64,000 nucleotides of DNA from Candidatus Methylacidiphilales bacterium. GTDB lineage: Bacteria > Pseudomonadota > Gammaproteobacteria > JASGCS01. Each line of letters starts with the position of its first letter. The first letter of the stretch is position 1. Position numbers and translations under genes: made by a program. A model generated the notes under the pieces. That model was not told the origin of the DNA, made no database searches, and worked only from the letters and a program-made list of their open reading frames with translations. Positions 25,180 to 34,023 of the stretch are shown piece by piece. Where the stretch lies: the NCBI GenBank assembly GCA_030054035.1, contig JASGCS010000004.1:1-64000 (forward strand), in the 5' to 3' direction.

Positions 25180-27837
25180 TTATCGTTTTATAGGGTTAAT
25201 TCGTTGTGAGTCTATTTTTAGTAAAGTTCTGGCTCTCAGTAGCTCAGATTGAGGAAATTGACCTTGTTGGGCCAGGACAGCTAACGTATAGTAGGCAATG
25301 TAGTATCGATTTACTTCAAAAAAATCACGCAAGGAAGCCCTTGTATCTGATCGACCAAAGCCATCTGTGCCAAGACTGTAATATGGCAACGGCAGGAATT
25401 CACGCATTTGCTCTGAGTGAGCTTTAACATAATCAGATGCAGAAACTATAATTCCTCTTTGGTTGGAAAAAATAGTAGAAAGGTGTGAGATTTTTTTGTC
25501 TAGTTCGGGATTAAGTAAATTATACCTTGCGCAATCCTGCGCTTCTCTTACCGCTTCTGAAATACTCGGAGCGCTGTAGATAGAAGCAGATAAATTAAAT
25601 TCTTTTCTTAAGATATCTGAGGCGCGTATCACTTCATTTAGAATAGCTCCCGAACCAATCAAATGAATATCGTTTGTTCCCTTTTGGTATGAATAAATAC
25701 CTTTAATAATATGTTCATCTATAGCAGGTTGTGTTGGTTTAGATGGGTGACGATAATTTTCATTCATAACGGTAATGTAGTAGAAGTGATCTAGATTGTT
25801 AATTAACATTTGCCTAAGGCCATGCTGCAGAATAATCGCAAGCTCATAAGAAAAAGCGGGATCGTATGAATGGCAATTTGGAACTGCTGATGACAATAAA
25901 TGACTATGACCATCTTGATGTTGTAGACCCTCACCCGCTAAGGTTGTTTTGCCTGCGGTACCCCCAATTAAAAATCCTCTAGAGCGCATGTCTCCTGAGG
26001 CCCAGACTAAATCACCAATTCGTTGCATGCCAAACATTGAATAAAAAATATAAAACGGTATCATTGGATGATGATGAGTGCTATAGGCAGTAGCGGCAGC
26101 TATCCATGAGCTCATTGCTCCAGCTTCACAAATCCCTTCTTCTAAGATTTGACCAGCTAAATCTTCTCGGTAGTACATTATTTGATCTTTATCTTGTGGA
26201 GTGTACAATTGCCCGACACTTGAATAAATTCCTAACTGTCTAAATAAACCTTCCATCCCGAATGTTCTTGCTTCATCTGGAATTATTGGTACGATCTCTT
26301 GTGAGATGGACTTATCTCGTAATAAAGCGGTCAGAATCCTAACAAAAACCATTGTAGTTGATAGCTCCTTTTCACCAGTAGATTCAAAGAAGGGAGAGAA
26401 AACTTCTATGGGGGGAAGGGTAAAAATTTTTTTCTTAGTTGTACGAGTTGGTAAAAAACCTCCAAGTACTCTGCGACGCTCAAATAGATATTGCATTTCA
26501 GGAGTCTGATCTTGAGGTTTGCAGTATTCAAGATTTTTTACTTGTTCGTCCGTTAATGGAATATCAAACCGATCTCTAAATTTTACCAAATCATTAAAAT
26601 CCATTTTCTTTTGTTGGTGAGTTCGGTTTTGACCTTCCCCAGCACTGCCCATGCCATATCCCTTAACTGTTTTAGCTAAGATTACGGTAGGCTGTCCTTG
26701 ATGTTGCACTGCTGATTGATACGCGGCAAAAACTTTATGCGGATCATGACCGCCACGATTTAAACCCCATATTTCACTATCAGTCATATGGGAAACACGA
26801 GCTTTTAATTCTGAGTATTTACCAAAAAAATTATCACGCACAAATGCCCCGTCTTGAGATTTGTAATTTTGGTAGTCACCGTCTACTGCTTCTTCCATCC
26901 GTTTTAACAATAGCCCGTCGCTGTCTGAATTAATGAGGGGATCCCATTTTGAACCCCAAATTACTTTGATAACATTCCACCCAGCCCCTCTAAACACTCT
27001 CTCAAGTTCTTGAATGATTTTGCCATTACCACGAACAGGACCATCTAATCGTTGTAAATTGCAATTAATCACAAAAACAAGATTGTCTAGCCGCTCTCTT
27101 CCTGCGAGTGAAATGGCACCAAGTGATTCTGGTTCGTCACATTCTCCATCGCCTAAAAATGCCCATACTTTTCGATTTTGTAAAGGTACTAGATTTCTGT
27201 CATTAAGATACTTCATAAAGCGTGCTTGATAAATTGCCATGATTGGACCGAGGCCCATTGAAACAGTAGGAAATTGCCAAAAATCTTTCATAAGCCATGG
27301 ATGAGGGTAAGAAGATAGGCCTTGACCCGACACCTCTCGTCTGAAGTTATCTAATTGAAGGGCGGAGATTCTTCCCTCAAGAAATGCCCTGGCATAAATA
27401 CCAGGTGAGGCATGTCCTTGAAAGTAGATAAGATCACCTAACTGATTATCATTAGTTGCTCGCCAAAAATGATTAAAACCAACTTCATATAAGGTAGCGC
27501 TTGATGCAAATGTTGCAATATGTCCACCAAGTTCTGAAGATTCCTTATTTGCTTTAACTACCATGGCAGTTGCATTCCATCTAATTAAGGATCTGATTTT
27601 TCTCTCTAGATAATAATCACCAGATGCTGCCACTTGTTTATCTTGTGCTATGGTGTTTAAATATGGGGTATTTGAAGAGAAAGGGGTGTGTAATCCTTTC
27701 CTACGCGCGTTTAATAATAGATTGTTCAGTAAACCTTCAGCTTTAGTGGCACCTTCTATCTGAAGTACTGCATTGAAAGCATTGACCCATTCTTCAATTT
27801 CTTGAGGGTCATTATCCTGAAAATTATTATCGCTCAT
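25180..27837 (-). CDS. aceE: Pyruvate dehydrogenase E1 component (homodimeric type)
   Basis: E1 decarboxylates pyruvate with thiamine diphosphate and acetylates the lipoyl group of E2. The 885-residue product matches the AceE family over its length. The TPP-binding motif runs from GDGECDEPES to NCNLQRLDGPVRGNG; the substrate segment YFQGHASPGIYARAFLEGR and IYYSMFG-like block YIFYSMFGMQRIGD are also present. The start ATG at 27837 has a TATAAT eight bases upstream and no ribosome binding site, suggesting a leaderless transcript for the aceE-aceF-lpdA-ppc operon. It diverges from argG. Confidence 0.96.
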   Translation of the reverse strand: MSDNNFQDNDPQEIEEWVNAFNAVLQIEGATKAEGLLNNLLLNARRKGLHTPFSSNTPYLNTIAQDKQVAASGDYYLERKIRSLIRWNATAMVVKANKESSELGGHIATFASSATLYEVGFNHFWRATNDNQLGDLIYFQGHASPGIYARAFLEGRISALQLDNFRREVSGQGLSSYPHPWLMKDFWQFPTVSMGLGPIMAIYQARFMKYLNDRNLVPLQNRKVWAFLGDGECDEPESLGAISLAGRERLDNLVFVINCNLQRLDGPVRGNGKIIQELERVFRGAGWNVIKVIWGSKWDPLINSDSDGLLLKRMEEAVDGDYQNYKSQDGAFVRDNFFGKYSELKARVSHMTDSEIWGLNRGGHDPHKVFAAYQSAVQHQGQPTVILAKTVKGYGMGSAGEGQNRTHQQKKMDFNDLVKFRDRFDIPLTDEQVKNLEYCKPQDQTPEMQYLFERRRVLGGFLPTRTTKKKIFTLPPIEVFSPFFESTGEKELSTTMVFVRILTALLRDKSISQEIVPIIPDEARTFGMEGLFRQLGIYSSVGQLYTPQDKDQIMYYREDLAGQILEEGICEAGAMSSWIAAATAYSTHHHPMIPFYIFYSMFGMQRIGDLVWASGDMRSRGFLIGGTAGKTTLAGEGLQHQDGHSHLLSSAVPNCHSYDPAFSYELAIILQHGLRQMLINNLDHFYYITVMNENYRHPSKPTQPAIDEHIIKGIYSYQKGTNDIHLIGSGAILNEVIRASDILRKEFNLSASIYSAPSISEAVREAQDCARYNLLNPELDKKISHLSTIFSNQRGIIVSASDYVKAHSEQMREFLPLPYYSLGTDGFGRSDTRASLRDFFEVNRYYIAYYTLAVLAQQGQFPQSELLRARTLLKIDSQRINPIKR

Positions 27838-27845
27838 ATCGTTAT

Positions 27846-27855
27846 ATTATATAAT
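27846..27855. promoter_or_regulatory. Overlapping divergent -10 elements for aceE and argG
   Basis: The 41 bp gap holds a near-palindromic AT core. The minus strand reads TATAAT at 27851-27846, eight bases before the aceE ATG. The plus strand reads TATAAT at 27850-27855, 23 bases before the argG ATG, leaving a leader of about 17 nt. Two perfect -10 hexamers sharing two bases suggest a bidirectional promoter that cannot load polymerase both ways at once. Confidence 0.55.
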
Positions 27856-27878
27856 GTGCTGGAAATAAATAATTACAT

Positions 27879-29084
27879 ATGAAAAAACCATTAGTTGTAC
27901 TAGCTTATTCAGGGGGATTGGATACTTCAATTATCTTGAAGTGGTTACAGGAGGAGCGAAATGCCGATGTCATTTGTTTTACTGCCGATATTGGACAGGG
28001 CGAAGAAGTAGAGCCAGCGAGAGCAAAAGCGTTAGCGTTAAATGCGAAAGAAGTAATCATTGAAAATCTGCAAGAGATTTTTGTAAAAGAATTTGTTTTC
28101 CCTATGTTTCGCGCCAACGCACTTTACGAAGGCGAGTATTTGCTCGGCACTTCCATTGCCCGTCCATTAATCGCACAACGACTGGTGGAAATTGCTAAAG
28201 AAAAGGGCGCTGATGCAATTAGCCATGGCGCGACTGGAAAAGGCAATGATCAAATTAGATTTGAATTAAGTGCTTATTCACTTCATCCAGATATTGCCAT
28301 AATCGCACCTTGGCGAGAATGGAATCTCTCCTCACGAACTGCATTGTTAGAATACGCAAAACGGCACGCCATACCAATTAGCCAAACCAACAACAAACCC
28401 CCATACTCAATGGATGCAAATTTACTTCATATTTCATATGAAGGAGGTATTCTTGAAGATGCTTGGCAAAAGCCAGAAGAATCTATGTGGCGAAGAACTA
28501 CTTCACTTAATCAATGCCCAACTAATGCAGATGAGATCACTATTCAATTTGAGAATGGTGATCCAGTTGCGATAAATGGAAAAATCATGAGCCCAGCAAA
28601 TCTATTAACAGAACTAAATAGAATCGCAGGGTTGCACTGTATCGGAAGAGTTGACATTGTTGAGAATCGTTATATTGGACTCAAATCTCGTGGGTGTTAT
28701 GAAACTCCAGGTGGCACGGTATTATTTAGAGCTAGAAGAGCATTAGAATCTATAGTGTTGGATCGTGAAGAAATGCATCTGAAAGATGATTTACAGAGTA
28801 GGTATGCGCGATTAGTTTATAATGGTTACTGGTTTAGTCCTGAGCGTACTATGTTGCAGAAGTTAATTGACACCTGTGCGCAGAAAGTAGAAGGTGAGGT
28901 TAGATTAGAATTATTCCGTGGGTCGGTTATGATCAATGGGAGAAGGAGTAATAGCTCTTTATATCAAGCAACCCTAAGCTCATTTGAGGATGATAAAGGA
29001 AGTTTTGATCAAAAGGATGCGAGTGGATTTATCACTTTACAATCTATCAGATTAAAGACATATAGTTCAAGAAAAAAAGTATAA
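27879..29084 (+). CDS. argG: Argininosuccinate synthase
   Basis: ArgG condenses citrulline and aspartate with ATP to form argininosuccinate, the penultimate step of arginine synthesis. The 401-residue product is the common short type, with the PP-loop [15 protein letters not shown] at the N terminus, the [13 protein letters not shown] block, [14 protein letters not shown] and the C-terminal [15 protein letters not shown]. It is followed by a porin-like gene 12 bp downstream. The leader lacks a good Shine-Dalgarno site; a weak GGAA lies about 14 nt upstream. Confidence 0.97.
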   Translation: MKKPLVVLAYSGGLDTSIILKWLQEERNADVICFTADIGQGEEVEPARAKALALNAKEVIIENLQEIFVKEFVFPMFRANALYEGEYLLGTSIARPLIAQRLVEIAKEKGADAISHGATGKGNDQIRFELSAYSLHPDIAIIAPWREWNLSSRTALLEYAKRHAIPISQTNNKPPYSMDANLLHISYEGGILEDAWQKPEESMWRRTTSLNQCPTNADEITIQFENGDPVAINGKIMSPANLLTELNRIAGLHCIGRVDIVENRYIGLKSRGCYETPGGTVLFRARRALESIVLDREEMHLKDDLQSRYARLVYNGYWFSPERTMLQKLIDTCAQKVEGEVRLELFRGSVMINGRRSNSSLYQATLSSFEDDKGSFDQKDASGFITLQSIRLKTYSSRKKV

Positions 29085-29089
29085 AGGAG
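29083..29089 (+). promoter_or_regulatory. Strong Shine-Dalgarno site before the TorF-like gene
   Basis: AAAGGAG ends seven bases before the ATG at 29097 and overlaps the end of argG. It is one of the few textbook ribosome binding sites in the window and fixes the start of the downstream gene. Confidence 0.7.
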
Positions 29090-29096
29090 TTTTTAA

Positions 29097-29873
29097 ATGA
29101 AAAAAACAATTATTGCATTAATAATCTATTGGTTGGGAATAGGGGTAGCAAATAGTGCGGACCTCTTTGTGCCTGCACTCCCCAAAGAAGGCTCAATTAT
29201 ATTTGCCATTGAACGAGATTATTATTATAGAGGCTTCACCCGATCCAATAAGAAAAACAGCACAGAATTTACCTTTGCCTATCAAACTTCTGATTATTTT
29301 AAAATTTCTACGCAAATTAAATCAGTTGACTTTCCTTTTGATCCTCTTAAAAAAAGAAAAGCTAACTATCAAATTAATTCATCACTAGGTTTTGATTTTG
29401 ATTTCCCTGAGGAACATGTTAGGTTTGATTTCGGAACTAATTTTTATAATTACCCTGGCTCAGCTTCTGCGTTGCAGAAAAAATATGATTATCAGGAAGT
29501 CTATGCGTTACTTACATTAGGTACGGTTCAGTATAATGTATCAATCGCAACTTTTCTTTCAGATGATTACTTTAATAGTAACGGAAAATCAAGTTACTAT
29601 CAACTCGGACTAAATATTAATATCGCTAGAGGACTAGATTTTTTAGTTAGTGGTTCGCGATTTACATTACATGAAAGGGATTTGGCGAACTTTACAGGAG
29701 TGGTATCTTCTACTACCAATTACGACCTTTATGAACTTGGGTTGTATATGGGGCTTCCAGAATTTAATATCGTCGCAGGTTATTCAAGAGTTGGCTTGAG
29801 TGAAAAGTTTTGTCCTATCTATAATGGGTGTAAAGATAAATTTAATTTTAAACTAACCGTTGCACTGGACTAG
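29097..29873 (+). CDS. TorF-family putative outer-membrane porin
   Basis: The 258-residue product has a signal peptide (MKKTIIALIIYWLGIGVANS/A) and then alternating hydrophobic-polar strands typical of an outer-membrane beta barrel. Family-like features are the early DYYYRGFTRSNKK segment (the family has YRFRGxSxS), repeated Y/F-rich strands, and a late Cys pair in FCPIYNGCKDKF before a terminal strand ending in VALD. TorF-type proteins are annotated as putative porins of unknown substrate. A strong AAAGGAG site seven bases upstream sets the start. It probably shares a transcript with argG, though the link is not functional. Confidence 0.65.
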   Translation: MKKTIIALIIYWLGIGVANSADLFVPALPKEGSIIFAIERDYYYRGFTRSNKKNSTEFTFAYQTSDYFKISTQIKSVDFPFDPLKKRKANYQINSSLGFDFDFPEEHVRFDFGTNFYNYPGSASALQKKYDYQEVYALLTLGTVQYNVSIATFLSDDYFNSNGKSSYYQLGLNINIARGLDFLVSGSRFTLHERDLANFTGVVSSTTNYDLYELGLYMGLPEFNIVAGYSRVGLSEKFCPIYNGCKDKFNFKLTVALD

Positions 29874-29879
29874 ATAGTT

Positions 29880-30632
29880 TTATTTTGCAATAAAAACTAA
29901 TTCAAGCTTTCCTTTTTTCCAACGCTCAATTCTCATTGGTAGGTAGTTCTGCTCCGCATTAAGGGTAACTACTACTATTTGATTTCCTTTTTGCATTTGG
30001 ATAACTGGATTTGGTGTGGCTACTGAGGTGGTGGTGGAATTGGTAGCTATCGTTTCAATTACCTCACCTTTAGAGTCAATTAATGTGTAGCTTTTTTGGT
30101 CTATAAAATTATTAGTCGCAAAATCAAGTCCAACTTGTAATAACCAAGTATTTTCGTCAAGGGCACCTATATTGCTGATTTCTTTAATGATTTCGGTCTG
30201 CTGTGGAGTATTTGCATCTTGAGGGTTAGTAGTAGTAATAGTAACTGTTGAGTTGGGATTAAAAATCAATTCGTAATTAACTCCAGTCGGTGTCTTATCT
30301 AGTAAGGTTTCTAACGTATATGTATTAATTAAAATTTGGTTTTTTTCATTGAGTTTAAATTGTACTATTTCTCGTAGGTTGTATTTTAATAAGGATCGCG
30401 CTAAACCTGAGACCACCAGTGTTGAAGTTCTCACCCAGGTATTTTTTTCTTTTTTGAGTTCTAGTTGAAAGTTGCCAATGGAAAAATTATTATAGTAAAC
30501 AGAATAAGTAAGTGAAGTTGGGGTAAGGCTAAGAGGAGCTGCAACCGACTGATTGTAGTACAGTAGCATCAAAATCGTGAAGATTATTCCAGTGTGGGAA
30601 AGTAAATGTTGATATCGTTTCACTGCAGTCAT
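29880..30632 (-). CDS. DUF3108-family exported protein
   Basis: This 250-residue protein has a signal peptide (MTAVKRYQHLL, hydrophobic GIIFTILMLLYY, cleavage after VAA near residue 32) and then a beta-rich DUF3108-like domain: YSVYYNNFSIGNFQLEL, an SGLARSLLKYNLREIVQF block and a closing YLPMRIERWKKGKLELV strand. DUF3108 proteins commonly follow purN in betaproteobacteria, which supports the call; their role in the periplasm or outer membrane is unknown. The start needed for the full signal peptide lies 104 bp inside purN in another frame. It converges on the TorF-like gene with a 6 bp gap. Confidence 0.7.
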   Translation of the reverse strand: MTAVKRYQHLLSHTGIIFTILMLLYYNQSVAAPLSLTPTSLTYSVYYNNFSIGNFQLELKKEKNTWVRTSTLVVSGLARSLLKYNLREIVQFKLNEKNQILINTYTLETLLDKTPTGVNYELIFNPNSTVTITTTNPQDANTPQQTEIIKEISNIGALDENTWLLQVGLDFATNNFIDQKSYTLIDSKGEVIETIATNSTTTSVATPNPVIQMQKGNQIVVVTLNAEQNYLPMRIERWKKGKLELVFIAK

Positions 30633-31230
30633 ATATGTTCTTTATTATACCAGCCTCCACTTTGATTTTTTTTGTAGCAATGAGCTCTAGTACTCGTGGA
30701 TAGAGTTGCCATTCTGATTTTTTTACTCGTAAGGCTAAGCGTTCTGGATTGTCTTCTGGCTCAACTGGAACAATTGCTTGAGCGATAATAGGACCATCAT
30801 CTAACTTTGCGTTGACTAGATGTATGGTGCTACCGTGGATTTTATCTCTCGCTGCTAATGCTTTTTCGTGGGTATGTAGACCTGGATATAATGGAAGCAG
30901 AGAAGGGTGCATATTAATAATTGTATCTTTGAATTCGGATAGTAAGGGTTCAGTAATAATACGCATAAAACCCGCGAGTACAACCCAATCAAGAGAAAAA
31001 GGTTTCAACAAGTCGCGTAGTTTTTTTGAATACTCTTTTCTACAAGTAGTAGAAGTGTAGGGAAGTGTGATGGTCCGCAAACCTACCGAAGTAGCGTATT
31101 GCAGTCCCCTGGCAGATTCGTTGCTACTAAGCACTACCTCAATTGAAGCCTGCAATTGCTTATGTAAGATCGCATGATGAATGGCAGCTAGATTACTCCC
31201 ATTTCCAGATATAAGCACGGCAATGCGCAT
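30529..31230 (-). CDS. purN: Phosphoribosylglycinamide formyltransferase PurN
   Basis: PurN transfers a formyl group from 10-formyl-THF to GAR in purine synthesis. The 233-residue product begins MRIAVLISGNGSNLAAI, contains the catalytic block NMHPSLLPLYPGLHTHEKA (with the active His), HGSTIHLVNAKLDDGPIIAQ (active Asp) and a normal core. The start is the second of two adjacent ATG codons, 12 bases after the purM stop; upstream in-frame codons include a TTG. The C terminus runs some 20 residues longer than E. coli PurN and overlaps the signal-peptide region of the next gene by 104 bp. Confidence 0.94.
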   Translation of the reverse strand: MRIAVLISGNGSNLAAIHHAILHKQLQASIEVVLSSNESARGLQYATSVGLRTITLPYTSTTCRKEYSKKLRDLLKPFSLDWVVLAGFMRIITEPLLSEFKDTIINMHPSLLPLYPGLHTHEKALAARDKIHGSTIHLVNAKLDDGPIIAQAIVPVEPEDNPERLALRVKKSEWQLYPRVLELIATKKIKVEAGIIKNIYDCSETISTFTFPHWNNLHDFDATVLQSVGCSSS

Positions 31231-31242
31231 CATAACCAATGG

Positions 31243-32280
31243 CTATTCTTTCCAAAGCACATGGGGCTCGCAGTTAGATTGCCCTTTTTTGATTGTTCCA
31301 ATATGCCAAGCAAAATCACTTTGTGATTTGTTTAACTGATCTAGCAATAATTGCCCATCATCCTTTGCAATAATAAGAATCATCCCGACTCCTTGATTAA
31401 ATACCTCATCCATTTCTTGCCTAGAAATTTTCCCAACTTGCTGTAACCATAAAAAAATCTCTGGCACATTCCAGTTGCGTTCCAATTCAGCATAATACCC
31501 AGAAGGAATTGATCGTGGTAGGTTGCCTACAATTCCACCACCAGTTATATGAGCTAAGCCATGAAATTCAAAGCGAGGAAAAAGTGGTAATAGATGTGGT
31601 ATATAAATAGTTGTCGGCCTAAGCAAATCTTGAATTTGCGTAGCAGTTGCTGGATGTTGGTTTAAGATGGAACGAACGAGACTAAAACCATTTGAATGTA
31701 GCCCATTTGAACGTAATGCTATGCACCAGTCACCTTCTTGACATTTATGCGCACCTAACACTGCATTTCTCTCTACCGCTCCAACCGCGAAGCCAGCTAA
31801 ATCAATTTTGCCGGCACTATAAAGTCCAGGCATTTCCGCGGTCTCACCACCAAGCAACGCACAACCCGAAACGCGACAATGAGTTGCGATAGAGCTAAGA
31901 ATGCGTTTTGCTTTCTCTAATTCTAGAGTACCGCAACTAAAATAATCTAAGAAAAATAATGGCTCTGCTCCACAAACGATGATATCGTTAACACACATGG
32001 CAACAAGGTCCGCACCAAGACATTCTAATTGATCATGTTCTAGTGCTAAGAGTAGTTTAGTCCCAACTCCATCGGTGCTTGAAACCAATAAAGGATCTTT
32101 AAAAGCAGTTTGTTTTAAGTCAAATATGCCAGCAAAATTACCTACCTCTCCCATAACACCTTTGCGATGGGTACTGGCAAAAATTGGGCTAAGCTGTTTA
32201 ATTAAACTATCGCCTTTTTCAAGGTCAACTCCGCTGCGCTGATATTGGGAACTTGAAATATTATTCTTAGTGGAATCCAT
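31243..32280 (-). CDS. purM: Phosphoribosylformylglycinamidine cyclo-ligase PurM
   Basis: PurM closes the imidazole ring to give AIR in purine synthesis, directly ahead of PurN on the transcript although not in the pathway. The 345-residue product shows the family blocks YQRSGVDLEKGD, FAGIFDL, STDGVGTKLLLA, GGETAEMPGLY, AHITGGGIVGNLPR and NQGVGMI. A TAAAAT lies nine bases before the ATG, so the purM-purN-DUF3108 transcript may be nearly leaderless. It diverges from hda across a 27 bp gap. Confidence 0.97.
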   Translation of the reverse strand: MDSTKNNISSSQYQRSGVDLEKGDSLIKQLSPIFASTHRKGVMGEVGNFAGIFDLKQTAFKDPLLVSSTDGVGTKLLLALEHDQLECLGADLVAMCVNDIIVCGAEPLFFLDYFSCGTLELEKAKRILSSIATHCRVSGCALLGGETAEMPGLYSAGKIDLAGFAVGAVERNAVLGAHKCQEGDWCIALRSNGLHSNGFSLVRSILNQHPATATQIQDLLRPTTIYIPHLLPLFPRFEFHGLAHITGGGIVGNLPRSIPSGYYAELERNWNVPEIFLWLQQVGKISRQEMDEVFNQGVGMILIIAKDDGQLLLDQLNKSQSDFAWHIGTIKKGQSNCEPHVLWKE

Positions 32281-32289
32281 AGCGTTACT

Positions 32290-32299
32290 ATTTTATAAT
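32290..32299. promoter_or_regulatory. Overlapping divergent -10 elements for purM and hda
   Basis: In a 27 bp gap the plus strand carries TATAAT at 32294-32299, eight bases before the hda ATG, and the minus strand carries TAAAAT at 32295-32290, nine bases before the purM ATG. Both imply start points within a few bases of the start codons. No Shine-Dalgarno sites are present. Confidence 0.55.
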
Positions 32300-32307
32300 A
32301 CAGTGAG

Positions 32308-33027
32308 ATGAAATCAAATAACCAATTAATGCTTGATGTTACGATATCTGACTTATTTAGTTTTGACACATTTTACATTGAAGATAGAAATGTGTGGGTT
32401 ATTGAGCAGTTAAAAGCAGCGTTACTTGACTTGAGGCGATCCGAGTACTATTTATACACCATTGTGGGTGAAAGTGGTAGTGGAAAAACTCATGTGTGTA
32501 ATTCGTTAATTCAATTTGCGCAATTTAGAAATATTCCAATAACAAGCATTAATGCTAACCTTCTAGTTGGGGAGAGGCCAGGAATAGATGGGGCGATTCT
32601 CCCCCCTGCAAGAAATGGCGTGTTACTTATTGACGATGCTCATCTGCTTACCAATAACCAGGCGCTTGAAAAACTGCTATTTTTCTTAATAGAAGAAGGC
32701 AATGAAACTAATTACCCAACTATTCTCTTTCTGAAAGACTGGCAAGCCTCATTAGGTGATATTACCAGTAGAATTACTTCAAATTGTATTTTAGAACTTC
32801 ATGCACTCTCTGATTCCACTCTCGCCACAGTAATAAAAAAACGCTGTAACTATAAAGGGTTATTGATTTCAGATCAAACCGTAGAGTATATGTTAAAGCA
32901 CCTTCCAAGGGATGGGAAAAATATGCAATTTGTTTTAACTGCTTTAGACGCGTTAAGTTTGGTTCAGGGAAAAAAAACAATAACAATACCGCTAGTAAAA
33001 TCACTGATTTATTCTAAAAAGGCATAA
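32308..33027 (+). CDS. hda: DnaA-homolog regulator Hda
   Basis: Hda works with the sliding clamp to trigger ATP hydrolysis on DnaA after initiation, preventing re-replication. The 239-residue product is an AAA+ domain alone. It has a clamp-binding-like motif QLMLDV at residues 6-11, Walker A GESGSGKTH at 54-62, Walker B LLIDDAH and an arginine-bearing sensor region (SRI). The DnaA DNA-binding domain is absent, which separates it from DnaA itself. Position beside purM is conserved in many proteobacteria and supports the call. The start follows a TATAAT by eight bases. Confidence 0.9.
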   Translation: MKSNNQLMLDVTISDLFSFDTFYIEDRNVWVIEQLKAALLDLRRSEYYLYTIVGESGSGKTHVCNSLIQFAQFRNIPITSINANLLVGERPGIDGAILPPARNGVLLIDDAHLLTNNQALEKLLFFLIEEGNETNYPTILFLKDWQASLGDITSRITSNCILELHALSDSTLATVIKKRCNYKGLLISDQTVEYMLKHLPRDGKNMQFVLTALDALSLVQGKKTITIPLVKSLIYSKKA

Positions 33028-33036
33028 TAAATTTGT

Positions 33037-33042
33037 TATACT
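33037..33042 (+). promoter_or_regulatory. -10 element of a predicted leaderless GTG-start transcript
   Basis: TATACT at 33037-33042 ends six bases before the GTG at 33049. The expected transcription start is the G of that start codon. It lies immediately after the hda stop, so the downstream gene can be expressed on its own. Confidence 0.5.
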
Positions 33043-33048
33043 GTTACC

Positions 33049-33480
33049 GTGGCTAAAGTAATTATTAGTATATTGTGTGTTTTGGTGACTGCGGGTCTGG
33101 TAAACGCTCAGAAAGTCTATAAATGGAAAGAAAATGGTGTAATTCACTATGGTCCAACCTTACCCCAGGGACAAGTTGACCTAAATGCCGATATCTTTGA
33201 AAAAAATAAAATTCAAGGTAATGTGGAAACTCCTACCCAAAGTTCTGTAACTAATGAAACAAAAACTAATTCAAATACAGAGGTTGATCCTCTCAAGATT
33301 GAGTTAGAAAAAGCACAAAAAGAAATCTGTAATGAGCTTAAGAAAAAGGCAAAAAATCTTAGTAGCAATTCCCGTATTTTTAATATTGATGAAGCGGGAA
33401 AGCGATCTTATCTTTCCAAGGATCAAAAAGCTAAAGAGCTAGAAGATGTGCAGAATACAATTTCTTCTGATTGTAAATAA
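33049..33480 (+). CDS. DUF4124 domain exported protein
   Basis: The 143-residue product starts at GTG, with a signal peptide (VAKVIISILCVLVTAGLVNA) followed directly by the DUF4124 core QKVYKWKENGVIHYGPTLP, where the family consensus is YKWxDxxGxxHYSDxPP. The rest (about residues 55-143) is charged and predicted helical, with KIELEKAQKEICNELKKKAK. DUF4124 proteins are small periplasmic proteins of unknown role. No other in-frame start would keep the signal peptide. It converges on wrbA with a 2 bp gap. Confidence 0.8.
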   Translation: MAKVIISILCVLVTAGLVNAQKVYKWKENGVIHYGPTLPQGQVDLNADIFEKNKIQGNVETPTQSSVTNETKTNSNTEVDPLKIELEKAQKEICNELKKKAKNLSSNSRIFNIDEAGKRSYLSKDQKAKELEDVQNTISSDCK

Positions 33481-33482
33481 AA

Positions 33483-34019
33483 TTATTTAAGCTTATTAGA
33501 AATCTCAGAAAGCCTCTTGCCTGATTTTTGAGCTAGCTCAATTTCAATAGATGTGAGTTTTTTCTTACCCATGGCAGTAGGTCCATAGGGTGTGCCACCT
33601 TGGGAGGTTGTTGCAAGCCCACTAAAAGTATAAGGGGTTCCAACAATAATCATACCGTGATGAAGCAGAGGCACCATCATGGAAAGCAAAACGCTTTCCT
33701 GTCCTCCATGAATTGAGTCAGAGCTTGAAAACACCATTGCGGGTTTAGATACTAAGCTACCATTCAGCCATAATTCAGAAGTGGTTTCTAAAAAACTTTT
33801 TAAAGGTGAGGCGATTGCTCCAAAGTAGGATGGACTTCCAAGTGCAAGACCACTACAGTTTGCAAGATCAGAAATAGCTACTTGGGGCACTTCATCTGTT
33901 TCAGAAACCGTCCTTACTCTTGATTCAATTGGTCCTAAATCTATCCCTCGTGCGATATGAGAGGCAAGTTCAGCGGTTTTGCCATGTCGACTATGATAAA
34001 GAACAAGGATATAACTCAT
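33483..34019 (-). CDS. wrbA: WrbA-type flavodoxin-like NAD(P)H:quinone oxidoreductase
   Basis: The 178-residue product fits the WrbA family: FMN phosphate-binding loop YHSRHGKTAELA at residues 8-19, GSPSYFGAIASPLKSFLE, and the C-terminal signature GTPYGPTAMGKKKLTSIE. WrbA enzymes reduce quinones by two electrons and avoid semiquinone formation. The chain is somewhat shorter than E. coli WrbA (198). It starts 4 bp after the DUF3570 gene and is the last gene of the minus-strand operon that begins with the GspE/PilB-like ATPase. Confidence 0.88.
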   Translation of the reverse strand: MSYILVLYHSRHGKTAELASHIARGIDLGPIESRVRTVSETDEVPQVAISDLANCSGLALGSPSYFGAIASPLKSFLETTSELWLNGSLVSKPAMVFSSSDSIHGGQESVLLSMMVPLLHHGMIIVGTPYTFSGLATTSQGGTPYGPTAMGKKKLTSIEIELAQKSGKRLSEISNKLK

Positions 34020-34023
34020 GGTA

